Positions 1-10,515 of a stretch of 64,000 bases of DNA are shown in pieces. Made by a program: the position numbers and the translations under genes. Origin of the DNA: Dactylorhiza incarnata. Taxonomy: Eukaryota > Streptophyta > Magnoliopsida > Asparagales > Orchidaceae. A model generated the notes under the pieces. The model was not told the origin of the DNA and searched no databases. It saw only the letters and a program-made list of their open reading frames with translations. Positions within the stretch are counted from its first letter, which is position 1, and each line of letters begins with the position of its first letter. The stretch is from positions 25,092,001 to 25,156,000 of the forward strand of contig JAWHQI010000004.1 of assembly GCA_033032865.1 (NCBI GenBank), written 5' to 3'.

Positions 1-575
1 CTCAAAGTTGAGACCGCACGAATTAACCCAGGATCAGTTCTTACAGTTCTCATTATGAATGACGGGCCCTGCTCCCCTATTTATAGGCGGGTAGACGGAT
101 GTCGTCACCGTACAGGAGAGGTATAATCACCACCCATCAGATCGCCAGCGGTCTCACAAAACAGACCGCGCGATCACACTACTTGGACGACCATCCGACC
201 AAGACCGCATATCAGCAGACAAATCGCGCACAGGTCGCGCGAACACGAGATCGCGCACAAGCCGCGCGGACAAAAGTGTACTCCTTCCTTAGACCACTAG
301 GATCAAACCAGGAACCATCTGGCTGACTTCAAACAAGTCGCCAGATCGCCAAGATAGAATGCCCGGACAGACGGTCACATAAGAATAAACCCGCCCGGTC
401 TTCTAACAAAGAAGACAGGCCAACCAGCAGATCAACTCGGGAACAGACCGCAGCAATCAAGAATAGACCGGCAGAACCAGCAGTCCGCCAGAACAGACCG
501 GCAGAGCCAGACTGGAAGAATACAAACACAGACCGCGCGGTCTCGGCGGTCACCCAAAAATAGACCGCCCAGTCA
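1..575 (-). repeat. Partial LTR of a Tat-like Ty3/gypsy element (runs off the left edge)
   Basis: Read on the minus strand, this GC-rich stretch is full of GGTCTG, GCGCGGTC and AGACCGC words. It then has a TATA box and a downstream segment ending in GCGGTCTCAACTTTGAG. The plus-strand LTR near 53000-54377 has the same order (GATCTC/GGTCTC-rich upstream part, CTATAAATAG box, then GCGGTCTCAGTTTTGAG), so the two are probably related LTR families. The 5' boundary near 575 (TGACTGGGCGGTC) is a guess from the change in composition. No coding sequence is credible here. Confidence 0.45.
78..85 (-). promoter_or_regulatory. TATA box of the left-edge LTR
   Basis: The minus strand reads CCTATAAATAGGGG, a strong plant TATA box, followed by a GC-rich leader. 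The equivalent box in the related plus-strand LTR is near 54064. Confidence 0.5.
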
Positions 576-733
576 CCTCCACTTCACTTCAAAATTTCAA
601 CAAGAAGAACATACTTTTCTCTCCTTGTAGCTTCAGGAAGCAGGAAGAGAAAACTTTCTGGGTTGTCATCAATGGAATAGTAGATTAATCTTCTTCAGGG
701 AGTGGGAGTGCTTTTACAAAGCCTTAAATGATT

Positions 734-742
734 CTTTTATAC
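734..742 (-). promoter_or_regulatory. Possible TATA box
   Basis: GTATAAAAG on the minus strand, about 450 bases downstream of the putative LTR start at 1195. Confidence 0.3.
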
Positions 743-842
743 TCCTCTAGTCTTCAACGACTATCAGATGTCCTCCTGACACAATATGGAGGTGATTGGA
801 ACATCCTATGTGTTGTGCCAAAAGCAAACCCGCCAGAAGATT

Positions 843-1050
843 TGAATCTGTCTCAGCGGTTGGGCTGAGACAGCTTTTAGTCTCAACGGCTACTTTTATC
901 CCAGCCCAGCGGATTCGCTGAGACAAACAGTTGTCTCAGTGGTTTTCCTCTATCTGCAGCTCAGCTGGCCCAAACACCTTTTCAGGGGCTCCTGGCCTTG
1001 TCTCAGAGGTTCAGCTGAGACTGAGAACTTGTCTCAGCGGTTTTGGCAGT
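843..1050. repeat. Dispersed TCTCAGCGG / CCGCTGAGA inverted words
   Basis: At least six copies of TCTCAGCGGTT-like words alternate with their complement GCTGAGAC. They form small hairpins, for example TCTCAGCGGTTGGGCTGAGA. They sit between the putative LTR start and its TATA box, so they would be upstream regulatory repeats. Confidence 0.5.
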
Positions 1051-1195
1051 AAACCAATGAACTTACTCCACACCGTGGAATAACCTAACCCTGCATGGTC
1101 ATGAGATGAACTAGGGTTTATCAAATACAACTTGCACTTAGCATTGAGTGTGAAGCTTCTTCAAATCAAGGGAACATTAAGGGTAGTATTCCCAA

Positions 1196-3264
1196 CAATT
1201 TTTTATTTAAAGTATCATTTATAAGATAATATGTGTTGATTAGAAAGCATCATAAGAGTTTAGAGAAGAAATTGCCCTCTTTGATTATTTGTAGTTCCAC
1301 ATTGAAGATTCAGTTCTCCCTTTCTCAACATTTTCTTTAAGGAAGGGACCCTAAGTTTTCCTGCACATGTGATTCAAACATTAGAGGGTATCTAGGTTAC
1401 CTTGGGCCCTTTAATTTTCTATTCTAATGTGATATGAAAGAATAGAGTGGTCTTTCATTATAGCCTTTTGGATGGAAAAAAATAGGTTAATCAAACTTAG
1501 ATTAGTTACCTTGGTACTGAAAATTTGCATATAATGTATCTAGATATAATAAATCTGTAAAATGCCTAATACCTTTCCATTTGATTTTAGCTTTTCGATT
1601 GTGGTTTGTTAGTTTCTCTGAACTGTTCTTTCCTAGAGTTCTCTTCTCATTATTAGAATTCACTCTATTAAACATAGTGAGTTTATCAGGATGGTTGTTT
1701 TCTTCTGTACACACTGGACTGTTTTCAATGATTTGATGATCACTAGGTCTAGCAAATATTACTGGATTTTTCTAGGCAGGTTTGCTAGATATTATTGTGC
1801 TAATTAATGAGTCTGCTCCTAGTCCAAGGTACACTTAAATCTTATGGAGTGATTCTGTGTAATATCCTTAAGCTTTTGACTCCTCCCATTGAGTGAGTCT
1901 TCAAAAGATTTTGCCTTTATAAGCTCTTCTTTTAAATTTGAGTTTTCATTAGTTAGTTTATTTATTTCTATTTCTTTCCTATATATCTGTTTTCTTAATT
2001 CATAATTAACAGAATACAAATTATCTTTCTTAAGGTCTTCTAATTCTTCTCTAGTTATTTTAAGTTCTTTTTAACGGTTAAGATAGTCTTGACAAAAATC
2101 TTTAAAACAATTTTTAAAGTCTTCTGAAGAAAAATCAAATTCATCAAATAAGGATACCTGATCTTCTTCAGTTGAATCTTCTAAAGCCATTAGACAAGCT
2201 TCTTTAGCAGGACATTCGTCATCACTATTAGATGAAGTAGAACTTAACTCAGATTTTGAGTCACTCAAGGTTTCAGCTATGAAACATTTTCCCTTCTTCT
2301 TGTCCTTCTTACTAAAGGACTTCTTCTTATGCTCCTTCTTGTTGTTGCTTCTGTCCTTTTGCTCTTCAGGACATTCACGGGCAATGTGCCCATGTTTTCT
2401 GCATGAAAAGCAGAATATTTCCTGCTCTGGAGTCTTATCAAATGTTGGTTTGTTTCAGCTCCTTTCCTTCCTTCTAGAGCATTCAGACTTGACGCATATT
2501 CTGAATCTTCTGGCCAAGAAATATAATATCTCTTCTTTAGAGGTGGAAGGCTCTCCTTCAGCTGCCTTCAAAGCTATAGTCCTTTCTTTGTGAGTTGAGA
2601 CTCTCTACTTGGCTTCTGTCTCAGCTCTACTCTTCAACAGTTATTTATAGGACTTGAGCATGTCTAGCAAGGCATCAGTGGAGTTCTCTCTCTGGCATCT
2701 AGACTCTCTTATAGCCCAGATCGTTGAATCCCAAATGCTTGGGAACCATAATTGTCATTGATCTCAGTTAGTGAGATCTCTTTGTCTAGAGCCTTAATCT
2801 CATTGATGATTATGTTGAATCTTTCAAACATTTCAGCCTGATTCTCTTTAGCTTTCTTTTGGAAGTTCTCATATTGAGATATGAGAAGGGACTTCTTGTC
2901 CTTTCTTTCATCTGGGCTGCCTTTAACCAGTCTGGACAAAGATTCCCAAATTTCTTTTATTGAGTTGCAGTCAGCCACCTTTTGGAATATGTCATCTGAC
3001 ATAGTTGACAATAGGATGTTCATGGACTTGGCATCACATGCCTTCACCCTCTTCTCAGCATCAGGCCATTCTACTCTAGGGACAACTTACTGGGTAACAG
3101 TCCCACTTGCATCATTTTTGAATGGTACTAGAGGACCTGATACAATGACATCAAATATGTTTTCATCAATAGAATTCATATAAAGTTTTATTCTCGCTTT
3201 CTAGAGTGTACTTATTCAGATTACACATTTGTGGTCTTATGGATGCATGGTCCTTAGAACTCAT
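1196..3264 (-). pseudogene. Decayed Ty1/copia gag
   Basis: The minus strand encodes remnants of a copia Gag. The natural start is the ATG at 3262-3264 (MSSKDHASIRPQM). A UBN2-type gag domain follows at 2709-3047 (residues like KACDAKSMNILLSTMSDDIFQKV), then a CX2CX4HX4C zinc knuckle (CFSCRKHGHIAREC) at about 2355-2415 and an acidic or coiled segment at 1819-2268. Near 1390-1420 a tail resembling the usual ...GPK.TW.P... gag end can be read, with a TAG where a tryptophan codon is expected. Stops and shifts break the frame repeatedly. No pol follows: the sequence changes to unrelated LTR at 1195, so pol was deleted or lies beyond an insertion. The stretch 1196-1380 shows nothing I can identify. 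Confidence 0.7.
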
Positions 3265-3340
3265 TTTCTTAAAAAAATTAAAATATAAGAATTTGAGTGA
3301 GAGGATCTTTTGATCAATGTGTTAACCTTTTTGTGATCAA

Positions 3341-3356
3341 CCTCGCTTTGATACCA
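3341..3356 (-). other. Primer-binding site (initiator tRNA-Met type)
   Basis: The minus strand reads TGGTATCAAAGCGAGG, two bases after the end of the LTR. It matches the plant copia primer site TGGTATCAGAGC except for one base. Confidence 0.75.
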
Positions 3357-3624
3357 TTTGAAAGTGCACAGTGAGTCCTCTGAGTCTTATCTAGCGGGGG
3401 TGAATAGAGTTTGTAAAATTTTCTATAAATCATACACAACACAATAAAAAACTTCTGACAACTTTGCATTCAGAAATCCAATCCAGAATAAAACAAACAC
3501 AGAATTGCATAAATAATGAATGGAGAGCACAGAAAATTCACAACACAGATTGAGAGAAGATCTATAGTTGTTCCCCAAAATATGGGTACTCCACTCTTCT
3601 ACCACCTTGGTAGGAATACACTAT

Positions 3625-3815
3625 CCAATGCCTGAGTCTTTTGATAAGGAGACACTTAGAACCAGGGTGTGAGTCTTTTGTTAAGGAGACTCTTAGAACT
3701 AAGTTAGATCTTTCGATAAGGAGATCTTGAACCAAGGTCAAGGTCTTTTGTTAAGGAGCCTCTTAGAACCAAGCTAGATCTTTTGACAAGGAGATCATAA
3801 ACCACTTAATCCTTT
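3625..3815. repeat. About 36-bp degenerate tandem repeat in copia LTR
   Basis: Five to six units follow the plan GAGTCTTTTGTTAAGGAGAC followed by TCTTAGAACCAAG. Each unit holds a short hairpin (GAGTC...GACTC or GATCT...AGATC). They lie in the downstream (R/U5) part of the LTR. Confidence 0.7.
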
Positions 3816-4539
3816 GAAGAGGGATTCTGTGGACTCTTTACTTAGTTTACAAAAGTGAAAGAAAGAGTCAAGAAGAAGTACAGAAGATGATTCTTATAAT
3901 TGAATCCTCCTGCAGCAGTCACTGAGGATTCAGACACTTAGTGTTTGTATGGATCTCTGTTTAGTTGATGAATCATTGTTGGAGAGAGAGAAATGCAAGG
4001 ATTGTGAATATGCAGATCCTGAAGATGATCTCTGTATATCTGTAGGTTTCTTGCTGTGAGAGGAAGAAGAAGAAGCCATGTTTTGTTGTCCAGTACTGAG
4101 ATCTGTTCAATGTTTTCTATAAAAACCAAAAAGTTTAAGGAGAAGAAGATGGGATTATTATATGTAGATTCTTGTTCTTGTCTGTCTTCTTCTGTATTCT
4201 TATTATTTTTTCGAATAATGTTGAATTACTTTTCTATTCTGTTATTTCCCTAATAGGCATGTCAAAGATGTAGTATTGATCTCTTTCCATTTCTGTTGAC
4301 AGCCCGCCAAAATCCTTTTGAATAACTTCCAAATATATCTTAAGTGTATCTATGGAATTATTCATTCCCTTCTTGATTATGGACAACCTGTAAGAACTCA
4401 AATAACTTCCTTTTATAATCTCTGAATAATCTTCAGAATAGAATACAGGAAGTATTCTAATTCCGTGTCCGTATTCGACATTGTGTCTGTATTCGATGTT
4501 GTCTTCATCTCGATGCACCTCTGAGATCTAATAGAAACT

Positions 4540-4850
4540 GCTTCGACCTTTTCCTCAGCTTTGAAATGAACTTTGATATTGATGTTGCGTCGAGTACTTA
4601 TCGACGTATACATCGAGATGAAAAGCTAGACATTGAACTTCAACTTCTGCTTTGAATATAATTCGAAGTTGTGTCAACTTCAAATACCTCTTTGACTGAC
4701 TCTTCCTTCTGCGTCGAATACATTTCTATGTTGCATCGAATTCAACTAATAACCAGTCTAAGTTATCCTTACTTCTATTCAAAGTTACTTCGACTTGCAG
4801 TCGAAGCTACGTCAACTTCTATTCGACGTAGAATTATCTCAGCTAAATTT
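4540..4850. repeat. TCGA-centred palindromic words in copia LTR
   Basis: Repeated TTCGAC / GTCGAA / ATCGACG words, including ACTTCGACTTGCAGTCGAAG, occur in the upstream part of this minus-strand LTR. They resemble, in position only, the family-specific palindromes of the other copia LTRs in the window. Confidence 0.5.
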
Positions 4851-5013
4851 TGTACCTCTTTGGACTGGTCTTTGACACCCTAATGAGAGTGTGGCATCTT
4901 TGGACATATAATGACCATATTACCCTTACTATACAACATGGGTAATGAATCCTAGATGATGAAATCACTTTTACATAATTTGTAAAATAAATCTAGAAGA
5001 TGTTTTCCCAACA

Positions 5014-6759
5014 CTTTCATTAAACATTAATTTCAGAATATCCACCTACTATGGAATGTCTAGTAAAGATTTATGGCCTTAAGGCCTTACATTCAATAAA
5101 TGTAACTAACTCAAAAGCATAATTCTTCACGCAGGCTAGAAAAATATATAGAAAGCAGAAAAAATAGGTTGGCCTTCAAGGGCCAACTCAGCAATAAGCT
5201 TTAGCCCGCTATTTCTCGCTCGGCTCACCAACACCTAGACTATCCAGAAATAAGAGGTAAACGAGGTTCAGCTATGATTTGACCACAAACCGCGTAATGA
5301 TTTCACGCTCTGCCCATTCTAGCTGGCTCAGGTGTGGGGCACCGCTAATCTGCAAGCAAGTCGTACATGCAACATATAATATAATAAAGAAAGTGCATCT
5401 AATCTACACAAGGTGAGGTTTCAAGCACAATAAATCTTCTAGGTTAAGCATCAAGTAAAGGGGAACCTAGGTATGTACATGATGTTTATAGGGTTCACCC
5501 GGAGGATCCCCACAAATGAATGAGGCTAACATAACATTAATTCATCGCATCACAAATGTGGGTACTCACGGCCACACATTTCATGCACACAAGGCATGCT
5601 TCCAATATACTCTTTTACGAGCATCAACACCGCTCTAAGTAATACAACCTTAGGTGGGAAAAGTTCTTTTGACTGGTCTAGGTGAACACCTTCCATGGCC
5701 TCTGCCAAGATCGAACGACATACAAGAGCTTAAGACCTCTCACCGATCTGCATGGAAATATGTTCGGTTCAGCTTTTCATGTGCTCTAGTCATCGTGATC
5801 CAACTGCATGACGTGGGTATGGCTTCGCCATGGCCAGTACAGGTTTAACACATATAAGTGCTACTCACAAGATAAGCAACGGACCTACACTTTACAAGAG
5901 GATGTAGGCTTCACAAATGCAACCAATGAAGGAGGTACAAGGCTACTCCACTTCGAAATTCGTGGTGAAGGTTTGCATTCAGCCACAACCCAAGCATGGG
6001 GCTTCTGTTAGGCTCTCCAAATGACACCTAAGACTCAAGTCTCGCATTTAAAATAATATAGATCTTATAGTCATTCTCTGGAATGCATTATAGGCTTAAC
6101 CTAAATGCACGTCACAAATCAAGGATCACTGACCCGGGCTAACAGCCACAAGTAGGCTTCACACAAAATGCCTAAATTCGTACGACAACCAGATTTCTAT
6201 ATGCAATGAACGTCGGGGATAGACACAATCGACTCACAGTTTCATAAAACTATAGGGAGTCCTATACTTCACTAATTAGTGAAAGAGACAACCCTATGCA
6301 AGCATATAAAAAGGGATGAAAGGACCAAAACACATCCTAAGACCAGGACGAAGGATCGTTACCCTATTTTGGCTCTTTGGCACCATGAGAATCCAAGATT
6401 TTAGTCGTATAGAAAGAACCACATTGGGCTCCTCTCCATGGATCTGGAAATGCTTCTCGATTTGGAGCTCTAGAGCTCCAGTAATGGCAGAAAGAGTCCT
6501 CTCCTTCCCCGCTTTTCTTCTCTCTTGAGCTTGGAGAGAGAGAGTTGGCTAAAAAGTGTCCTAATCTTTTTTACCAAGTGCAATTATATAGCACGGACCA
6601 AGACCCCAACATTAGGTTTAAAGCTCACGTGAAAATAGACGGCCGCGGTCTGTCAAAATGAAAGAGGCAAAAAGGATTCTGTGACTGTGTTGTCGAGTCA
6701 CTTGATGGCATAGATTTGTTTATGTCGCCTAAGGCTGAGAATTGGCTGGCATTTCTTAT
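5014..6759 (-). repeat. Chromovirus 3' LTR, larger part
   Basis: It aligns by eye with 23287-25130: shared blocks include CTTTCATTAAACATTAATTT, the GGGGAACCTAGGTATG block and the TTCATGCACACAAGGCATGC block. It carries only one copy of a TGT..TCGAG..GACA motif near 6680-6730, where the other LTR has about five. It also retains about 95 bp around 6540-6640 that the other LTR lacks. The upstream end of this LTR lies at 18259-18308 beyond the Sirevirus. Confidence 0.75.
6755..6759. other. Left target-site duplication CTTAT of the Sirevirus
   Basis: CTTAT directly precedes the TGTTGGG LTR start at 6760 and is repeated at 18254-18258. Confidence 0.9.
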
Positions 6760-7064
6760 TGTTGGGTATTGTATCCACAATAGCCCTGATTTGAAGAAGT
6801 CCCCTTCAAACTAGGATGAATTGTAATTGTATTTGATTATGCACTTTAGCTGTGTTGTGACAGGTCATTCCACTCTAGGTACAAACCAATGTCAGGTTTC
6901 AATGAGTCGTCAAACACAGGCTTGTGCAATGTAATCCCTCATTGTATAGACCAAAGTGTTGGCTCATGTGAGATCTCTCTATTGGGATGTACCTCATTTC
7001 CTAAGTGCAAGAGAAGGAGGACTGGAGCTGATGGTGGACTTTTCATAAAAAGGGATTTTTCCCA

Positions 7065-7290
7065 AGTAAAATTCGGTTATATCATTCAGAAACATATAGT
7101 CGAATTCGACTATATAGTTGGGATGGATATAATCGAATTCGGTGAATCATAGTTCGAAATTTCCTTGAAGAATTAGAATAACCGAATTCGGTTGTTGCAA
7201 TTCGGTTATTGTAATTCGGTTATATCATTTAACCGAATTCGATTCGGTTATTGCCATTCGGTTATACCATTTAACCGAATCGGTCTGCAG
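7065..7290. promoter_or_regulatory. CCGAATTCGG palindrome cluster in U3
   Basis: Repeated ATTCGGTTAT, TAACCGAATTCGGTT and AACCGAATCGG words, many self-complementary, sit 110-330 bases upstream of the TATA box. The same words recur at 13708-13812 in the pol/envelope-like spacer. Confidence 0.7.
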
Positions 7291-7399
7291 TAATTCTTCC
7301 GGTTCGTTTTTGAATGCGCGTTTCCTAGGGCTTCTCCTATGTACAGTACACGTGGAGTTAGATCCATAATTCGCGCTTATGACCGTTGGAAGAAGACTC

Positions 7400-7407
7400 T
7401 ATAAATA
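7400..7407 (+). promoter_or_regulatory. TATA box of Sirevirus 5' LTR
   Basis: TATAAATA in the context GACTCTATAAATACC. The same box is in the 3' LTR at 17518-17525. Confidence 0.75.
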
Positions 7408-8137
7408 CCTAAGGATTATTTCCAGATAACCAGAATCGAGAATTGAAAAAGAAATCGCACATTACTTCTGACGGCCGACTGTTCTCACGCAAGTGTTTCG
7501 TCTCCGACAAAGCCAGCGATTCTTGTTTCGTCTTCTAAAGATTCAATCGACAAGATCAAGATCCGATTAGCTCTCATCTTCTGTTGATCAAGTCGATTCA
7601 AGTTCTCAGATCTAGCTTCAAATCGTTTTCAAGATTTCTTCATTCTTCATTCACAAAGGACTGAAGTTCACTGCTAAGAAGAAGAAATTTATTTCTCAAG
7701 ATCTGAAGAAGAACTTCATCTGAAGTTTAAGAAGATTATTTCCAATCTACGTTGTGTTGTAATAAACAATTTTATAAACTTTGTAGGAAGCTTGCTTCCG
7801 AGTGTTGTGTAGATCCTTGGTTAAGGATTGAGTTGTAGGAGTTGTTTTTACTCCGAGTTGTAGGAGTGGTGCACTCCGAGTTGTAGGAGTTCTTACTCCG
7901 AGGTGTAAGATTATTTTAATCTGAGTTTGGTGAAGTAGCCGAATCTAGCCTCGAAGAGCTAGATAGGCGAGGCGGGAAAGAGGAGTACCCACATCGGGGA
8001 ACCTCTATAAAATCCTTGTGTCTGTGCTGTGCTTTATTGTGTGCTTTTCTGTGCTATTTTTAATTCCGCGTAAAGACATAAAATCCACCTATTCACCCCC
8101 CTCTAGGTGATTTAGGCCGCAACTAGATACTTTCAAT

Positions 8138-8150
8138 TGGTATCAGAGGG
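8138..8150 (+). other. Primer-binding site (initiator tRNA-Met type)
   Basis: TGGTATCAGAGGG begins two bases after the 5' LTR, matching the standard plant copia primer site over its first 11 bases. Confidence 0.9.
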
Positions 8151-8213
8151 AGGTTGTTCGCTATAAGGTTAACACCTTGAACAAGACCTCCTTATCTAGT
8201 TGCCTGAGCAAGT

Positions 8214-10496
8214 ATGTCTGGCATGGATAAGACCAAGGATTCCGTCAAGCTTCCAGTCTGCACAAAAGAGAATTTTCCTATGTGGAAGGAGAGAGTCAGA
8301 TTCTTCATGGAGGCTGCTGATCCAAGAATATTTCAGATTGTGGAAGAAGGTCCTCATGTTCCTATGAAACCATCTTCCATAAACTCTACAATTATGGTCG
8401 CCAAGAAGATGCTGGAACTCACAAAGGATGAGATTGCACTGGTCTCTCTGGACAAGAAGGCAAAGAATATCATTGCAGGTGCAGTCGATGATTCCATGTT
8501 GCAGAATCTTCTTCACTGCAAGTCCGCCAAGGAAATGTGGGACTCTCTGGTTGTTCTGATGGAAGGAACAGATGAAGTAAGGGATGATCGAAGATCATTG
8601 CTGAACCAAGAATACGAAGCCTTCAAGCAACGCTCTGGTGAATCCATTTCTGATACTTATGAGAAGTTCTTTAAGATCGTAAATGGTCTTAGGAACTATG
8701 ATCGTGAATTCACTACTGGCGAACTCAATGATAAATTCCTAAGATCCCTGACCAAAGAATGGGACACTAAAGTTATAGCCATTAGAGAATTCGGAAAACT
8801 CGGATCAACGGAGCCACAAATGTTGTTTGGGAAGCTCTTGTCCCATGAATTGAAGTTGAACACCCGTAAAGCTGAAGAAGAAGGAACTAGAGCCTCTGGA
8901 AGGGAGAAGTCCACTGCACTTAAAGCTGTAAGTTCAAGAAAAGGCAAGGCTCTCTCATCTGTCAGGAGATCCTCCTCTGATGAAGATAAATCTGATGCTA
9001 GCCCCTCAGGCTCAGAAATGTCAGATGAAGAGTTCTCCTTACTCTCCAAGCAGTTCAAAAAGTTCTTTAACAAACAAAGGAACTCGAGAGGTCAAACCTC
9101 GTCTTCTCGTCATAGAAGATCAAACCGTAATGAGGATCATCACAAAAAGAAGCATGAAGATGACAGGTATAAATCTAAACCTAGTAAACATTCTTCTAAC
9201 AATATCGTTTGCTATTGCTGTAATAAGCCAGGACACATGATTGCGGAGTGTCCATACAAGAAAAAGGAAGGCTCAAAGAAAGAGGATAAGAAATCCTACA
9301 AAGGTAAAAGGAAAGAAAAGAGCCTCATTGCAAAGAAGCCAAAGACTTTGAGTGACAGCGACTCAGAGGTGTCAAGCACTGATGAAGAAGCCTACTTTGG
9401 GCTTATGGCACAAACGGATGATGAAGCAAGCGACACCTCATATAAGGCAAAGGTAAATCTTCATACTCCTCTTTCTGCCTCTGAGTGTGAAACTGCATCC
9501 AGAGCAAATGAAGACTATTATTCACAGGATGAGTCAGAATTAATGACTCAGTACAAAGCTCTTTTGCAAAGTTTTGACAAATGCCGCAAGGTTGTCAGAT
9601 CTCAAGCAAAGGAAATTGTCTCTCTCAAGAACGTGGAATCGGCTCTGAGAGAGGAAATCGAAAGATTAACTCCCCTCGGAAATGAAGTCCAATCCTTGAA
9701 GGAGGAATTAAGAAGCTCTACTGAATCATCAATTCTGAAAGAGAAACTTATAACTGAACTGGAAGAAAAGCTGGTGGCAGAGAAGAAAATATCAGAAAGC
9801 TTCAACAAGCCAAAAAATGTTCTTCCTCTTATTTATAAGTTCTCCACTCCTGGGAAGGCTAGTGGCATTGGTCATGAGGCTGAAAGTAGTAAGGCTGCCG
9901 AGATAAAAGCCAAAAGAGGTAAAGGGAAGGCTGATCAAAGTCAACCTTCATTCAAGAAGGTCGTTTTTCCGACAAACCCGCTTGACTTTGAGACGTCCTA
10001 TGGTCATCTCACTAGACCAATACCTGTTGAATCTAGCAATAGATATCAGGGATGGAGCCGACCTCGAAACTTTGACTCAACTCCTTTCAAGGCGCCTTAT
10101 GAAGAAGTAATTCTCAAAGACCATGGTCCATTTGTTCATGGATCAGTTGCAAAGAAAGCACCAAAAGTTAAATCTGTTAGTGCTAAGCCTAATGAGAAGG
10201 TGGAACCCTGTGTTTGCTGCAAACACGAGGCATCCACCTCTAAGAAGGTTGCTCCTACTAGACCTCCCGTTCAAAAGGTAAAGCAGGAGAACAAGAGAAG
10301 GTACAACCGATTTGATTGTTGGTGCTGTGGCAAAGTTGGTCACTTCGCCATAGATTGCTGGTTTAATTACAGTTATGTTAAGACCCCACGAGGTAACAAT
10401 GCAAGAGTGACTCCTCGCACTGTTAACACTCAAGTTGGTGGTCATCTGACAAGAAGCCAAGGACCCAAATCTGTTTGGGTTCCTAAGGGCAATTGA
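8214..10496 (+). CDS. gag: Sirevirus Gag polyprotein (capsid-nucleocapsid)
   Basis: Gag packages the element RNA into virus-like particles. It has 760 residues, long for copia but usual for Sireviruses. In order: an N-terminal copia-gag segment (about 10-50, ENFPMWKERVRFFMEAADP), a UBN2-type capsid domain (about 95-235), an acidic serine-rich region (about 245-285), zinc knuckle CYCCNKPGHMIAEC (about 332-345), a coiled coil (about 446-536), and a second knuckle CWCCGKVGHFAIDC (about 702-715). The tail ends in VWVPKGN, the usual copia gag end. The ATG at 8214 is about 65 bases past the primer site; a second in-frame ATG is three codons on. The frame is open throughout. Its TGA at 10494-10496 lies just ahead of pol, which is in another frame. 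Confidence 0.93.
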   Translation: MSGMDKTKDSVKLPVCTKENFPMWKERVRFFMEAADPRIFQIVEEGPHVPMKPSSINSTIMVAKKMLELTKDEIALVSLDKKAKNIIAGAVDDSMLQNLLHCKSAKEMWDSLVVLMEGTDEVRDDRRSLLNQEYEAFKQRSGESISDTYEKFFKIVNGLRNYDREFTTGELNDKFLRSLTKEWDTKVIAIREFGKLGSTEPQMLFGKLLSHELKLNTRKAEEEGTRASGREKSTALKAVSSRKGKALSSVRRSSSDEDKSDASPSGSEMSDEEFSLLSKQFKKFFNKQRNSRGQTSSSRHRRSNRNEDHHKKKHEDDRYKSKPSKHSSNNIVCYCCNKPGHMIAECPYKKKEGSKKEDKKSYKGKRKEKSLIAKKPKTLSDSDSEVSSTDEEAYFGLMAQTDDEASDTSYKAKVNLHTPLSASECETASRANEDYYSQDESELMTQYKALLQSFDKCRKVVRSQAKEIVSLKNVESALREEIERLTPLGNEVQSLKEELRSSTESSILKEKLITELEEKLVAEKKISESFNKPKNVLPLIYKFSTPGKASGIGHEAESSKAAEIKAKRGKGKADQSQPSFKKVVFPTNPLDFETSYGHLTRPIPVESSNRYQGWSRPRNFDSTPFKAPYEEVILKDHGPFVHGSVAKKAPKVKSVSAKPNEKVEPCVCCKHEASTSKKVAPTRPPVQKVKQENKRRYNRFDCWCCGKVGHFAIDCWFNYSYVKTPRGNNARVTPRTVNTQVGGHLTRSQGPKSVWVPKGN

Positions 10497-10515
10497 CTAT
10501 TGATTGCAGGTATGT
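10484..10515 (+). promoter_or_regulatory. gag/pol junction with splice-acceptor-like sequence
   Basis: The gag frame closes with TGA at 10494-10496. The pol frame (+1 relative to gag) is closed by TGA at 10501-10503, so the frames do not overlap and a simple frameshift cannot join them. The junction reads CTATTGATTGCAG then GT, which resembles a plant 3' splice site. Splicing, stop readthrough plus shift, or reinitiation are alternatives. Confidence 0.45.

Larger units (their letters stand above)
576..1195 (-). repeat. Putative 5' end of another LTR
   Basis: The minus strand starts TGTTGGGAATAC at 1195, a typical TG LTR start, and has a TATA-like GTATAAAAG at 734-742. The composition differs from the copia remnant to its right and from the GC-rich LTR to its left. 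No matching LTR copy, primer site or target duplication is in the window, so family and extent are inferred. It may be an LTR that the 1-575 element later entered. Confidence 0.35.
3359..5013 (-). repeat. 5' LTR of the decayed copia element
   Basis: This LTR is about 1655 bp, with TGTTGGG at 5013 and CACTTTCA at 3359 on the minus strand. It is followed at once by the tRNA-Met primer site and then the gag remnant, so it is the 5' LTR. The 3' part reads CTATTCACCCCCGCTAG, resembling the LTR ends of the other copia elements here. It holds a tandem array at 3625-3815 and TCGA-centred palindromes at 4540-4850. It abuts the truncated chromovirus LTR at 5014. The partner LTR is not in the window. 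Confidence 0.7.
6760..8135 (+). repeat. Sirevirus 5' LTR
   Basis: It runs from TGTTGGG to ...ATACTTTCA. U3 (about 7065-7290) holds seven or more copies of an AACCGAATTCGGTT-type palindrome. A TATA box lies at 7400-7407. The downstream part has three GAGTTGTAGGAGT units near 7830-7900 and ends with the usual CACCCCCCTCTAGGTG segment. A frame of 87 codons at 6889-7152 is present identically in the other LTR, but it lies upstream of the TATA box and has no sign of being a gene. Confidence 0.95.

Noticed and set aside
6889..7152. 87-codon frame in the Sirevirus LTR, identical at 17007-17270
   Set aside because: It lies in U3 upstream of the TATA box and is identical only because the LTRs are nearly identical. 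No domain seen.
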